The notes: generated by a model from the sequence alone, not told the origin. A stretch of DNA of 64,000 nt from Wocania ichthyoenteri Th78 (GCF_000789235.1 NZ_KN525716.1:2191169-2255168); one strand, 5' to 3'. Counted from the stretch's first letter, positions 35,701 through 44,721 are shown. A program made the numbers and translations.

Positions 35701-36153
35701 TTAGAAAACCGTATTGAATATCTTGATTACTACGCTAACGGTAATATAAAAGAAGTTTCAAAATCAAACGGCACACATATAATATATGTATGGGGCTATA
35801 ATGAACAATATCCTATAGCAAAGATAGAAAATGCCACATTTACAGGTTTAGCTACAAATATACAAACCGCTATTAACAGTGCAGTTACAGCATCAAATAA
35901 TGATATTGATACACCCACAGAAGACAATTTAAGAACCGCTTTAAACAATCTTAGAGGCCTATTTCCTAACGCTATGGTAAGCACCTACACCTACGACCCA
36001 TTAATAGGAGTCACCAGTGTCACCGACCCTAAAGGCTATACGATGTACTATGAGTATGACGAATTTGGAAGGCTAGAAAGGGTTCGGGATAAAACGGGTT
36101 ATATACTTAGCGAAAACGAATATAATTATGCATTACTAAACAATAATAATTAA
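32788..36153 (+). CDS. Secreted RHS/YD-repeat-like protein (first of a pair)
   Basis: The 1121-residue protein has a signal peptide (SRSLFSQ). The conserved N-terminal block VPVSNYTGLPNISVPFYTIDLDGLKIPVSLSYHARGI...GWALNYGGIISRQ is common to RHS/SpvB-like proteins of Bacteroidota. The C-terminus has YD-type repeats (YDPLIGVTSVTDPKGYTMYYEYDEFGRLERVRD). No toxin tip follows. The protein stops 5 bp before the next gene, so it most likely forms the first half of a two-part RHS shell. Confidence 0.85.
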   Translation: MNTRFLTLTILLLISRSLFSQNLPNIIPPSPEASSLSKFVEVPVSNYTGLPNISVPFYTIDLDGLKIPVSLSYHARGIRVEELAPRVGIGWALNYGGIISRQTRGKLDDKNTSSSKGYLTQNYYDTFENNESIRASVYNDDINNKADLVPDQFMFNFLGYSGKFIFDQKTKLPLLQDYADFKIEPIYTNPINYIGIKAWVITNESGFKFYFGQYNTSTIIANYDDTEASYAYTTNGLQDFGNPSSSIDYNSWQLVAIISPKGNKVEFDYELESTVYHKRSYDKKETDGSYSSYFSRIRSKEYKIKEITFNKGSVEFIKDSVERQDVNYGYSLKEIIVKDLNATSTIKYKLNYSYTYDNNPSNINPFLLSYDPKAKKRLFLDNIEKTGTLGSIHPYYSFEYIDKQELPNRFSNSQDIWGFYNGKANGEFLTFFNYGANIIDRTVDTILAQKGLLNKVVLPTGGTTEFEFEANKAKVPTYFKDLFFKGINPTTAKTAGIIKDFPFYVGNKRYETLFTIENDVFGYLKTVVQFMGDFGTCSTTQPLSSCKYRVTIQGVGASYYVQIFMGVHNNIIAPPPGNYKIVVEQLSGVDDPSDFENGFAVNLSWKESLDETEAIYSGGNRIKKTILNSNENGIIEKSYEYLTNLNEHSGLLFSLPSYYFIKDIVNGAPVLDAYGARPGSPLSYEQGNHAGYSHVTEYINGSTMGDGGKNEYSFTAIPDTGYFYEFPYTIPMDNEWMRGKLLSSKVYKKTTGGYELLNKVENIYKYANNLGYFYITNPLLPPQATNMYYKKDDFQFHIPLIIFKLNESNPADTNHNDYKIYNLSGGTQHLYSNKTTSYYNTIPVVTETKYYYDYINHNQLNQSNSTTSDGKSIVSKTIYPDDIKTATTLQDDSIISGGALSTTAFNAAYKMKEGNLHQIATPIQIETVVKDGATILSQTIQRTNFSEPHTSIIEPKDIQFLKGTYNANTNPLENRIEYLDYYANGNIKEVSKSNGTHIIYVWGYNEQYPIAKIENATFTGLATNIQTAINSAVTASNNDIDTPTEDNLRTALNNLRGLFPNAMVSTYTYDPLIGVTSVTDPKGYTMYYEYDEFGRLERVRDKTGYILSENEYNYALLNNNN

Positions 36154-36158
36154 AAAAG

Positions 36159-39100
36159 ATGATTATGAAAAAGCTACTATTCACCTTAGCAACTTTGTGT
36201 ATATCATCTATAATGATAGCACAAACAACAACAGAAAATTATGTGCATAATACCACATATAGAACAGCAACCACTACAGGCAGCGTTTCAAATAATGATA
36301 AAATTGAAAGTGTTACCTATTTTGATGGATTGGGAAGACCTATGCAGAACATTGGCATTCGAGCAGGAGGCAACAGCGAAGACATTATTACACACATTGA
36401 TTATGATGCCTATGGTAGACAAAATAAAGACTACTTACCATACACATCTAATTTAAATATTGGTAGTTACAGAACTAATGGTTTAAGTGCTACAAATACG
36501 TATTATGATGCTATAAAATACGAAGCCGATTTCCCAAGTGTATCGGTTAATGATATTAATGCGTATTCTCAAAAAGAGTTTGAAGACTCTCCGCTTAATA
36601 GAGTATTAAAACAAGCAGCACCAGGAAAAGATTGGAAGCTAGGTAATGGGCATGAAATTGAGTTTGAGTATGCAACTAATACAGCAAGCGAAGTTCGGTT
36701 TTACGAGGTTAGTTTAGCTTTTGCAAATAGCACCTACACACCTACCTTACAAGGCGGAACTACATATTATGGCGCAGGCACATTATACAAAACAGTAACT
36801 AAAGACGAAAACCATGATGGGACAAGCACTAAAAATCATACTACTGAAGAGTTTAAAGACAAACAAGGGCGGGTTATACTAAAACGAACCTATAACAATA
36901 GTGTGGCACACGATACGTATTATGTATATAATGATTATGGTAATTTAAGCTATGTATTACCACCTAAATCTGAACCTCAAACAGCAAAACCAGATGCTAC
37001 AGCACTCTCTGAGCTTTGTTACCAATATAAATACGACTACAGAAATAGACTGGTAGAAAAGAAAATCCCAGGAAAAGGTTGGGAATATATTGTTTACAAT
37101 AAGTTAGACCAACCTATAATGACTCAAGATGCTAATCTGGATGCTCAGAACAAATGGGTGTTTACTAAATATGATGCTTTTGGTAGAGTAGCATATAAGG
37201 GTATAGCTACACTAGCAATAGATAGAGTACAAGCACAAAACAATGCTAATGCAACAGTAGCTCAATATGAAACCCCAGAGAATGGGTTTTATACAATGAA
37301 TACTTACCCTTCAATAGCAACTACAGCTCATGAGCCACTTACTACTAATTACTACGATAATTACAATTTTCCGCTTAACGGATATACTATACCTACAACG
37401 GTATTGGGACAAACCGTTTCTCAAAGTGTTAAAGGATTGCCTACTGCTAGTGTTGCACGAGTTTTAACAAGCGGAACGTATAAATGGGTATATAATATAA
37501 CGCTTTATGACATCAAAGGACGTGTTATCCTAGAAGGATCAGAAAATGAATACTTGACAACGACTGATATAGTAGAGACCGAGTTGGATTTTACAGGAAA
37601 AGCAAAAAAAGTAAAAGCGACACACCTTAAAGGCACTAACCCTCCTATAATAACTGAAGATGTTTTTACATATGACCATACAGGGCGTTTAATATCTCAA
37701 AAACAAAAAATAAACAATTTAGATGAAGAAACTATTGTACAAAATACTTATGACGATTTAGGGCAGCTCATAAGCAAAGGCGTAGGAGGTAAATCTTCAA
37801 ACGCAACAAGACTTCAAGAGGTTAATTATGCTTATAATGTAAGAGGTTGGTTAAAACAGATAAACAACCCAGCCACTTTAGGTAATGATTTGTTTAGTTT
37901 TAAACTAAATTATAATACAAACAACCATGGAGGAACAAATCTATTTAATGGTAACATCTCTGAAACCGAATGGAAAACAGCCAATACCGATAATAGTTTA
38001 AAATGGTATGCCTATAGTTATGATGCACTGAATAGAATAAAAACTGGTTTGAGTGATAATAATGGTAGGTATGACTTGGGGAGTATTGCAGAGCCTATTA
38101 CTTATGATAAAAATGGAAACATAACTTTTTTAAGAAGACAAGGACATGTTGTGGCTAATCCAGATGAATCAAATACTAGTCATTTTGGAGATATGGATCA
38201 CTTATATTATTATTATGAAACCAATAGTAATAAGCTTAGAAAGGTTACGGATTTTAAGAACGACGATTTTGGGTTTAAAGATATTGATATAGTAGGAAAT
38301 GATTATATTTACGATGCAAATGGAAATTTAACTTCTGATGTGAATAAAGGGATTACAAATATCACATATAATCATCTTAACTTACCTAAATCAATTACTT
38401 TTGGAAATACTGGCTATATTATACACTATACATATGACGCTCTTGGTAACAAATTACAAAAATCATCAGCTGATTATAATGGACCCGCTCCATTTGGAGG
38501 TTCCTTGAAGGTTACTAATTATGCAGGGAACTATATTTATGAACTCGAAGGAGGTTCAAATGGATATTATGCTCTAAAATTTTTTAATACCTCAGAAGGA
38601 TATGTTGATGTTGAGGATTGTAGATTTGGAAATTGTCAGGAAAATAGAATAGATTTCAGTTATGTATATCAATACAAAGATCATTTAGGGAATGTGAGGT
38701 TGAGCTATAACGATATGGATAAGAGTGGGGACATCACGGGTGAATATAATTATGTGACCGTTTTTAGCGATGGGTTTGAGTCCGCTTCTGGTTGGGATGG
38801 TACGGGACATACATGGGGTTGGGATGTAGATGAGTTTGATTCTTCATTTAAGTTAAACGGAAATTATTCTGCAAGGTTAGACACACACTCACACTGGGAA
38901 AACGTAGCTCACAGTAATGATTGGATACAAATAAATAATTCACAGGCAACAGATTATATTTATTCTGGTTGGGTATATCTTGAAGATGTGTCTGGAAATC
39001 AAGCTGATATTTTCTTATTCATGAATGAAGATACAGAAACAGGTTATTATACTGAAATCAGTTCAGTTAGCACATACAATAGGGGACAATGGGTTTACAT

Positions 39101-40214
39101 AGAAAAGAAAGTTACTGTACCCGCTAATATAGATAAATTAAATATTAGGATTGATAATGACCATGCAGGCAAGGTGTGGTTTGATGACGTTAAGATAGTG
39201 CGTGTTGATCCTACAAATAATTCTGAAATTGTGGAGGAGAACAACTACTACCCCTTTGGTCTCAAACATAAAGGGTATAATGGGAATGTGGTTGGTGCTG
39301 ACCATCCTTATGGATATTTAAATCAAGAAGAACAAAATGAGCTTGGTTTAAATTGGCTAACGTTTAGATATAGAAACTATGATGCTGCAATTGGTAGATT
39401 CTTTGGAGTAGACCCAATAGCTGAAGAATTCTTTACAATTTCTACTTATCAATTTGCACATAATAGTCCTATTTGGAAAATAGAAATTGAAGGTTTAGAA
39501 GGGGAAATATCTCCAGCTATACCAGGATCCGTTGATGTAATTAACCATGAACCTGTAGGAAACCCGTCTAGTAATTTGCCTATCCCTATTGGAGATGGAA
39601 CAGGAAACCATGGAAGTGCTCCAGATAACACTACTTTTTCACAGGGTTGGAACTCAAAAGTTAGTAAATTTAATACAAGGTTTTGGGGAAGTTTTCAAGA
39701 TTTCATGAATAAACCTTTGCATAGAGGTTCAGAAAAAATTAATGAAATGGGTCTGTCAACTGCTCAGCTAGCAGCTGATGCGACAGGTTTTTCCAACCTA
39801 ATGGGTTGGGAAAATAAAACAGCAAACGCAATTGATGGTTTAGTTGAACAAATACAGAGCATTCCTGAAATGTCAAATGCAGAAAAAGGAGGACTAGCTG
39901 CTGGAATAACTATATTTGCGGCAGAAGCTGCTGTTTCAAGGAAGCTTCCTTCATCTACTTATATTAAATTACTTGGTGGAAAAAGTAGCGTAAAGAATAT
40001 TGGAACAAATGTTAAATTTAATGATTTTGGAAAGAACTTGGAAGCGAATGGATTTACAAAAGCTGTTTCTAAAGACGGAAAGGTAATTAATTATACAAAT
40101 GGAGATATAAAATACTCTTTACGAACTAATTCTCAATCAACAGGAGGAGCAACAGCGGACTATTATTCAGGAGATAAATTAAAGGCTAAAATAAGATTAG
40201 GGTATGAAGAATAA
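36159..40214 (+). CDS. RHS-repeat core protein with C-terminal candidate toxin domain
   Basis: The 1351-residue protein has a signal peptide (ISSIMIAQ). YD repeats run across residues ~250-770 (YDYRNRLVEKKIPGKGWEYIVYNKLDQPI, YDAFGRVAYKG, YDALGNKLQKS). A β-sandwich carbohydrate-binding-like segment occupies ~868-1012 (DGFESASGWDGTGH...VWFDDVKIVRVD). The RHS-core end YRNYDAAIGRFFGVDPIAEE lies near 1070-1092. Beyond ~1108 the sequence is unique: a Gly/Ala hydrophobic pretoxin-like stretch (GGLAAGITIFAAEAAV), then a ~75-residue tip rich in Lys, Gly and Thr. This is the polymorphic-toxin layout. The tip's activity is not identified; a small RNase-like fold is possible. Confidence 0.85.
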   Translation: MIMKKLLFTLATLCISSIMIAQTTTENYVHNTTYRTATTTGSVSNNDKIESVTYFDGLGRPMQNIGIRAGGNSEDIITHIDYDAYGRQNKDYLPYTSNLNIGSYRTNGLSATNTYYDAIKYEADFPSVSVNDINAYSQKEFEDSPLNRVLKQAAPGKDWKLGNGHEIEFEYATNTASEVRFYEVSLAFANSTYTPTLQGGTTYYGAGTLYKTVTKDENHDGTSTKNHTTEEFKDKQGRVILKRTYNNSVAHDTYYVYNDYGNLSYVLPPKSEPQTAKPDATALSELCYQYKYDYRNRLVEKKIPGKGWEYIVYNKLDQPIMTQDANLDAQNKWVFTKYDAFGRVAYKGIATLAIDRVQAQNNANATVAQYETPENGFYTMNTYPSIATTAHEPLTTNYYDNYNFPLNGYTIPTTVLGQTVSQSVKGLPTASVARVLTSGTYKWVYNITLYDIKGRVILEGSENEYLTTTDIVETELDFTGKAKKVKATHLKGTNPPIITEDVFTYDHTGRLISQKQKINNLDEETIVQNTYDDLGQLISKGVGGKSSNATRLQEVNYAYNVRGWLKQINNPATLGNDLFSFKLNYNTNNHGGTNLFNGNISETEWKTANTDNSLKWYAYSYDALNRIKTGLSDNNGRYDLGSIAEPITYDKNGNITFLRRQGHVVANPDESNTSHFGDMDHLYYYYETNSNKLRKVTDFKNDDFGFKDIDIVGNDYIYDANGNLTSDVNKGITNITYNHLNLPKSITFGNTGYIIHYTYDALGNKLQKSSADYNGPAPFGGSLKVTNYAGNYIYELEGGSNGYYALKFFNTSEGYVDVEDCRFGNCQENRIDFSYVYQYKDHLGNVRLSYNDMDKSGDITGEYNYVTVFSDGFESASGWDGTGHTWGWDVDEFDSSFKLNGNYSARLDTHSHWENVAHSNDWIQINNSQATDYIYSGWVYLEDVSGNQADIFLFMNEDTETGYYTEISSVSTYNRGQWVYIEKKVTVPANIDKLNIRIDNDHAGKVWFDDVKIVRVDPTNNSEIVEENNYYPFGLKHKGYNGNVVGADHPYGYLNQEEQNELGLNWLTFRYRNYDAAIGRFFGVDPIAEEFFTISTYQFAHNSPIWKIEIEGLEGEISPAIPGSVDVINHEPVGNPSSNLPIPIGDGTGNHGSAPDNTTFSQGWNSKVSKFNTRFWGSFQDFMNKPLHRGSEKINEMGLSTAQLAADATGFSNLMGWENKTANAIDGLVEQIQSIPEMSNAEKGGLAAGITIFAAEAAVSRKLPSSTYIKLLGGKSSVKNIGTNVKFNDFGKNLEANGFTKAVSKDGKVINYTNGDIKYSLRTNSQSTGGATADYYSGDKLKAKIRLGYEE

Positions 40215-40836
40215 ATCATCAATCTTTATAAGTAAAGAGGTTTTTAAAGACAGAAAGACTATTGTTGATAATATTTTAAACGGAGAATCACTTCCGAATA
40301 ATATTTTTACTTCTGATTACAAATTCTTCAAATTTATAGAGTTTGATGAGCTTTTTACTGAACATTTTTACAAATTTTATTCAAATTATGTCTATCAACT
40401 AGGTCTTGATTATTTTACGTTTTACACATTAAACCCTAATCCTGAAGAATATTTTTTTAAATTTTTTAGCGAATATAATGTTATAGATTTTTCAGCTAAA
40501 GATAGTTTTGAATCTTTTTTAAATAAGTTAGTTTCTGAGCCTCATGATAGTCCTGCTGATGCTTTAAGGTATAACTCAAATGAAATATTAGTGTTCAATG
40601 AGAATCTAGATATTGTTATTTATGGGAATAGAGATGAGGAATTTGTAATTATTGCTGCTACTGGTTGTAAAGTTATGAATGAGTTTAATGAAAATTATCC
40701 TGAGAATTTGCTTTATGATGTCAATGAATATATTGAGAATTTATTACCATTAAAGTTTAGTAATTTTAAGTTTACTCAACAACAGTTAGTATTTTATGAT
40801 AACTTGATTAACAATTATGGTCACTGTCCAAATTAA
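40204..40836 (+). CDS. Candidate immunity protein for the RHS tip
   Basis: The 210-residue acidic, aromatic-rich protein has no signal peptide. Its ATG at 40204 overlaps the RHS stop by 11 bp. This position, size and acidic character are what is expected for a cytoplasmic immunity protein that neutralises the toxin tip. I recognise no family. The immunity role is inferred from the gene order alone. Confidence 0.65.
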   Translation: MKNKSSIFISKEVFKDRKTIVDNILNGESLPNNIFTSDYKFFKFIEFDELFTEHFYKFYSNYVYQLGLDYFTFYTLNPNPEEYFFKFFSEYNVIDFSAKDSFESFLNKLVSEPHDSPADALRYNSNEILVFNENLDIVIYGNRDEEFVIIAATGCKVMNEFNENYPENLLYDVNEYIENLLPLKFSNFKFTQQQLVFYDNLINNYGHCPN

Positions 40837-40943
40837 CAGTTATTAAAGTTTATTACTAACCCGTTGTGCATTATGATTTAAAAGAAAAAAGTTGTCCATC
40901 TTACTGATAATCAGTAACTTGTTTTAGCGATAAAACATTAATT

Positions 40944-41288
40944 ATGAACAACTTAAATGCAAATTACGAAAGAATATTGGAAGTATTAAGAAAAATATCA
41001 AAAGAGCAGCTTTTAGCTTATCAAAGACGACAACCCAAACTGAGTGATTTGGAGTTGGTAAGCCTAAGCCTTACATCAGAATATATGGGTATAGATAGTG
41101 AGAGTAACCTATTTAGACAACTTCCTGATATCATTTCATCAAAAATTAACCGCAGTGTTTATAATCGTAGAAGAAGAAAGTTAGCAAATCATATTGATGC
41201 AATACGTTTAAAATTGGCTACTCATTTTAATGAATTTGAAGACTATTTCATTGTAGATAGCAGTGCAATTCCCAAAGCGATTTTATAA
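40944..41288 (+). pseudogene. Truncated IS982-family transposase
   Basis: The 114-residue frame matches the N-terminal part of IS982 transposases (KLSDLELVSLSLTSEYMGIDSESNLFRQLP, INRSVYNRRRRKL, FIVDSS). It stops right after the first catalytic Asp, and full proteins are about 290-300 aa. An upstream segment at 40858-40876 (ACCCGTTGTGCATTATGAT) may be a leftover terminal repeat, and no partner is visible on the right. After the stop a short open stretch to 41364 has no clear IS982 similarity. The element is dead. Confidence 0.8.
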
Positions 41289-41434
41289 AAAGGCATTCCT
41301 TATAAGGAATTTAGAGAATAAAAAGGTAATTGATGAAATTTTTAAAGAATTAATTGCATTTTAATAAAAAGAAAGTTAACAAGAGTAACTATTTAATTAG
41401 TTCCTCTTGTTGTTTTAGTCCTATTTTAAGACAA

Positions 41435-42784
41435 TTATAAACATTGTTTACAAGCATTTTTTGTGTTTTGTAATATCCTAATGGCTTTTTGTTGCTTAAA
41501 ATGTATTATGTATGTGCTAAAATTAATTGGTACACCATTAAAAGTTTCAAAAGGGGTGTTGCCGCCTAAACTCTTTTGCGGTTTTATTTTGTTGTATGTT
41601 GTAACCGATTCTTCAAGAATATTTAATAACTGGGTTCGAGAATAAATTTGTTTAGGAAATAAGAATTGATACTTAATCACTTTGTTCAAAGCTTCAATAG
41701 TGGAGTTGGAATAGAGCACATCCTTTTGGGCAATATTGTGTTTCACTTCAATAGCTAAACCATTTAAAAAACCAGAAACATTAGTATTTATGTTTTCAGC
41801 ACCACCATCAGTAAGTAATTGCAAAGCGTTGGGTTTGTATTTTAAAGTAGCTTCTCTTAATAAACTTACTATGGCCTTACCAGAATTATGATTTTCTATG
41901 CGATACCCTAAAATAAGTTTAGAAAAATGATCCATTAAAAAATGAATGTAATGTTTAGAGCCATCTGCTGTTTTAAAAATGGTAACATCGGCACACCAAA
42001 GTTCATTTGGTTTTTCGGTTTTAACAGGTTTATAATTCAGATACTTTTTTTTAAGACGTTTTGTATTAAAACCAAGTAGCATGCAATATTTATAAAAAGT
42101 AGATAAAGAACATGATAAAGCGTCATCGTGAACTGCTTTTAGATATACTGATACTTTAGACCAAAACAAATAATCTTTATGAGCCATGTAACGTTTAATT
42201 GTTGTTACTTCAGAAACCAATAATTGATTCGGAAATCGTTTTGTGCACCATTTGTAATAAGAAGCTTCACATTTATAAATAACCCTGGCTTTATAGTTTT
42301 GGTAAGTCGTTCTTGATATATTAAAGACTCGAAGCGCATTGTCAATAGAAATATAACCTTTTACAGATTCAATAGTATTAACAACCAATTCTTTTTGCTC
42401 TTTAATGGTAGTTTTTAAGCCCTTGATATTAGAAATGATAATATGAAGCGTATCACATAATTTAAAATAGGCCTCAATGGTTTTTTGGGTTTTAGAGCTT
42501 TGCCCGATTCTTTTAATGAACTCTATTTCTTGATTTACAAAAGTAGCAACTTCGCAGCCCGTATATTTAGCTTCAGGTTCATGCCTCCAACGGTATTTGT
42601 TGGTATTGGATATTAACGCTTTTAATGATACAGGTAAATTATCTTCAAGCCCTAAACGATAATAATGTTTTACATTGGTGTCCCAAGATTTTCGCTTTGC
42701 AACATTACCATCAACTAAGTTGCAATGCGTATTAGAAATATGTAAACCTGCTGAAGATTGCAAAACGTACACTTTTTTATGCAA
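41435..42784 (-). CDS. DDE integrase-core (rve) transposase
   Basis: The 449-residue frame has an N-terminal Lys/Arg-rich region with a helix-turn-helix-like SIDNALRVFNISRTTYQNYKA. An integrase core follows with D in ELWCADVTIF, D in LLTDGGAEN and E in NSTIEALNKVIKYQF. These three acidic residues fit the DDE triad, and the PQKSLGGNTPFETFNG tail is typical of rve transposases. The start is uncertain: the frame begins at TTG (42784) with a GTG at 42772 as an alternative. No terminal repeats are assigned. Confidence 0.8.
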   Translation of the reverse strand: MHKKVYVLQSSAGLHISNTHCNLVDGNVAKRKSWDTNVKHYYRLGLEDNLPVSLKALISNTNKYRWRHEPEAKYTGCEVATFVNQEIEFIKRIGQSSKTQKTIEAYFKLCDTLHIIISNIKGLKTTIKEQKELVVNTIESVKGYISIDNALRVFNISRTTYQNYKARVIYKCEASYYKWCTKRFPNQLLVSEVTTIKRYMAHKDYLFWSKVSVYLKAVHDDALSCSLSTFYKYCMLLGFNTKRLKKKYLNYKPVKTEKPNELWCADVTIFKTADGSKHYIHFLMDHFSKLILGYRIENHNSGKAIVSLLREATLKYKPNALQLLTDGGAENINTNVSGFLNGLAIEVKHNIAQKDVLYSNSTIEALNKVIKYQFLFPKQIYSRTQLLNILEESVTTYNKIKPQKSLGGNTPFETFNGVPINFSTYIIHFKQQKAIRILQNTKNACKQCL

Positions 42785-42835
42785 GCAAAACTATGCACAA
42801 TGCTTCAAACCTAACTAAGCATTTATATTACTTTT

Positions 42836-42870
42836 AGTAAGCTTTTTAAAAATATTTAGAATAGCTTACT
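42836..42870. repeat. AGTAAGCT / AGCTTACT inverted repeat (second site)
   Basis: Arms AGTAAGCT (42836-42843) and AGCTTACT (42863-42870) share their sequence with the repeat before the RHS genes. Both right arms continue with CYAAAT. It precedes the broken lipoprotein gene by 44 bp, similar to the spacing at the RHS site. Confidence 0.6.
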
Positions 42871-42913
42871 CTAAATTTTTAAAAAACAAGTATTTTTATT
42901 TTTTCAGAATCCT

Positions 42914-43317
42914 ATGAAAATGAATAAAAATAGCTACTCATTTTATTGTTTGTGAGCTGTAAAACGCTTTCTATTCACCCAGAATCGCAAACAAAAACAA
43001 TCGAGCCATTAGTGCTAGGAAGCATAGGCTCGGGAAAGGAATTTATTTTACAAAAGGGATTTAATGACGCTTCCTATCCAGCATATAAAAAGCCCATAAA
43101 AGTCACGATATTAAGAACGCCTTTTAATAAATCTACATACAAATCGTTTTTAAAAGTAAAACAATCGCAGTCTAAAGATATTAGTATTCAATATTTAGAT
43201 TCCCCCGCTACCGCTAGTTTGCAACTAGTGGCATTAAGAGTAAGAAAATCATATATAAAAAGCTTTTACACAAACTGTAAAGGCTTTTTTGCTAAAATAT
43301 TTCTAATTAGATTATGA
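42914..43317 (+). pseudogene. Broken lipoprotein gene
   Basis: An ATG at 42914 starts MKMNKNS in one frame, which soon hits a stop. A second frame carries LLILLFVSCKTLSIH, a lipoprotein signal and lipobox. Joined, they make a normal lipoprotein start, so a frameshift near 42934 has broken the gene. The remaining body runs as far as LQLVALRV. It is followed by a terminator hairpin that the frame reads through, so the 3' part also appears eroded. The family is unknown. Confidence 0.65.
43261..43290 (+). terminator. Terminator hairpin at the end of the broken lipoprotein gene
   Basis: AGCTTTTACA (43261-43270) pairs with TGTAAAGGCT (43276-43285, one G-T pair) and is followed by TTTTT. Confidence 0.7.
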
Positions 43318-43392
43318 CCACTAAGTAAAACTTAGCAGTAGCAGTCAGTAATTTTTGTACAGCCCTAATAAGCGAGTGCTAGCAAGGTTTTT

Positions 43393-44664
43393 TTACAATG
43401 TTACATTAAAGGTAAATTTAAGAGCAACATTATCGGCGATTTCTGGTAAATGATACGCGCCATATCTATAAGTAAAGCTTAAGCCAAAGCCAAAGAGTAA
43501 TTTGTTAAGCTCGAAACCAGATTCTGTATAGCCTTCTTTTAACGAATTAAAACTTACATTTTGATGCCTTTCTGGGTTTTTTATATTCCCAATAGCATAG
43601 CGTGTTATTAACACCAATTGAGGTTGATAACGTTTAGAAATTTTAAATGGAGCTATATAATGTTTGAGTTGAAACGTGGTGAATTTATCTGAAAAAAATT
43701 CGTTAAAAAACATGGTTTCAAAACTATTTAAACCTGCAACCGAAAAACGTTGCATAATGGTTTCTTTGCTAATATTATTTGGGTATGCATGATATAAATG
43801 CGTTAAGGGGGCATTTTCTGAAGTAATTCCAGAAACTAAGGTAATTTCTGAAAGTGCTTCGTTTTTATGCTGTATTTTATGAATGGTTCTAAAGTCTAGT
43901 TTTGAAAAATTGATATTGCTATTAAATAAATTTTTAAAACTATTTGTAAACTGAAGTGTGAATTTTGGATAGCTTTCTTTAGTTTCAACTAATTTATTTT
44001 CGACATATTCAAAATGGCTAAAAGGACTCCATTGTAATGCTAAAGTTATGGTGCTTAAATGAAATTCGCTAAGTGTATTGGTATTAAATACGTATTGATA
44101 GTTGTAAGTTGGGTTTATATTACTTACTGCAAATTGTGTTTCGGTTAATAGTTTTGGTGCTAATTGATGTTGCAAAGAAATAGATTTTGTAACGTGTTTA
44201 TGAAACAAATCGATATTTAGTAAGCGGGGTTCGAAAAACTGAAAAAAACGTTTGTCAGTTAAAAATTTTGTGCTTCCGGTTTCCTGTAAATCGTTGGTAT
44301 ATGAAGCGTTTATCCAAGTGTTAGTTTTTTCGGCTAACCTAAAACCAGCACCAATACTATATTTAAAACGGTGGTCTTTAAAGCCGTAAACGGTATAACC
44401 ATTAATTCGAAATTTCTCTGAAAAGGCATCATTAGTTATGCCACCAACACCAGTTCTAATAGCTTCGTATTGATTATATTTTATTAAATAACGTAAATCG
44501 AAATTAAAATATTTGGTTGGTAAAAAACCATTTCCAAGTTGCTTAACAAAAGCACTTTTTTTTATTGAATCTTGCTTAGGCTCAATATCATTATTAGAAA
44601 AGGATTGCGAATACGCGAACATTGTAAAAATAAAAAACAGGAAGGTTGTACAATGTTTTAACAT
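43393..44664 (-). CDS. DUF5686-like outer-membrane β-barrel protein
   Basis: The 423-residue protein has a signal peptide (FAYSQ cleavage) and strands rich in Tyr/Phe/Lys. It ends with ESGFELNKLLFGFGLSFTYRYGAYHLPEIADNVALKFTF, a typical DUF5686 barrel terminus. Typical relatives are about 800 aa, with an N-terminal carboxypeptidase-regulatory-like domain; here only the barrel part is present. The function is unknown. Confidence 0.75.
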   Translation of the reverse strand: MLKHCTTFLFFIFTMFAYSQSFSNNDIEPKQDSIKKSAFVKQLGNGFLPTKYFNFDLRYLIKYNQYEAIRTGVGGITNDAFSEKFRINGYTVYGFKDHRFKYSIGAGFRLAEKTNTWINASYTNDLQETGSTKFLTDKRFFQFFEPRLLNIDLFHKHVTKSISLQHQLAPKLLTETQFAVSNINPTYNYQYVFNTNTLSEFHLSTITLALQWSPFSHFEYVENKLVETKESYPKFTLQFTNSFKNLFNSNINFSKLDFRTIHKIQHKNEALSEITLVSGITSENAPLTHLYHAYPNNISKETIMQRFSVAGLNSFETMFFNEFFSDKFTTFQLKHYIAPFKISKRYQPQLVLITRYAIGNIKNPERHQNVSFNSLKEGYTESGFELNKLLFGFGLSFTYRYGAYHLPEIADNVALKFTFNVTL

Positions 44665-44695
44665 GTGCGCGATAAAAGCTTATAGTTATAAAAAA

Positions 44696-44715
44696 AAGCG
44701 ACGTTTTTGTCGCTT
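44696..44715 (-). terminator. Terminator of the pyrH-frr operon
   Basis: Arms AAGCGAC (44696-44702) and GTCGCTT (44709-44715) are followed on the minus strand by a T-run, just after the frr stop. Confidence 0.8.
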
Positions 44716-44721
44716 CTTAAA

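Noticed and set aside
41289-41364. C-terminal remainder of the IS982 transposase after the stop
   Set aside because: A stop-free 25-codon stretch exists, but it does not resemble the IS982 C-terminus that I know, so it is not joined to the fragment.
43240-43317. C-terminal part of the frame after LQLVALRV as real protein sequence
   Set aside because: It reads through a terminator hairpin and has no convincing protein character.
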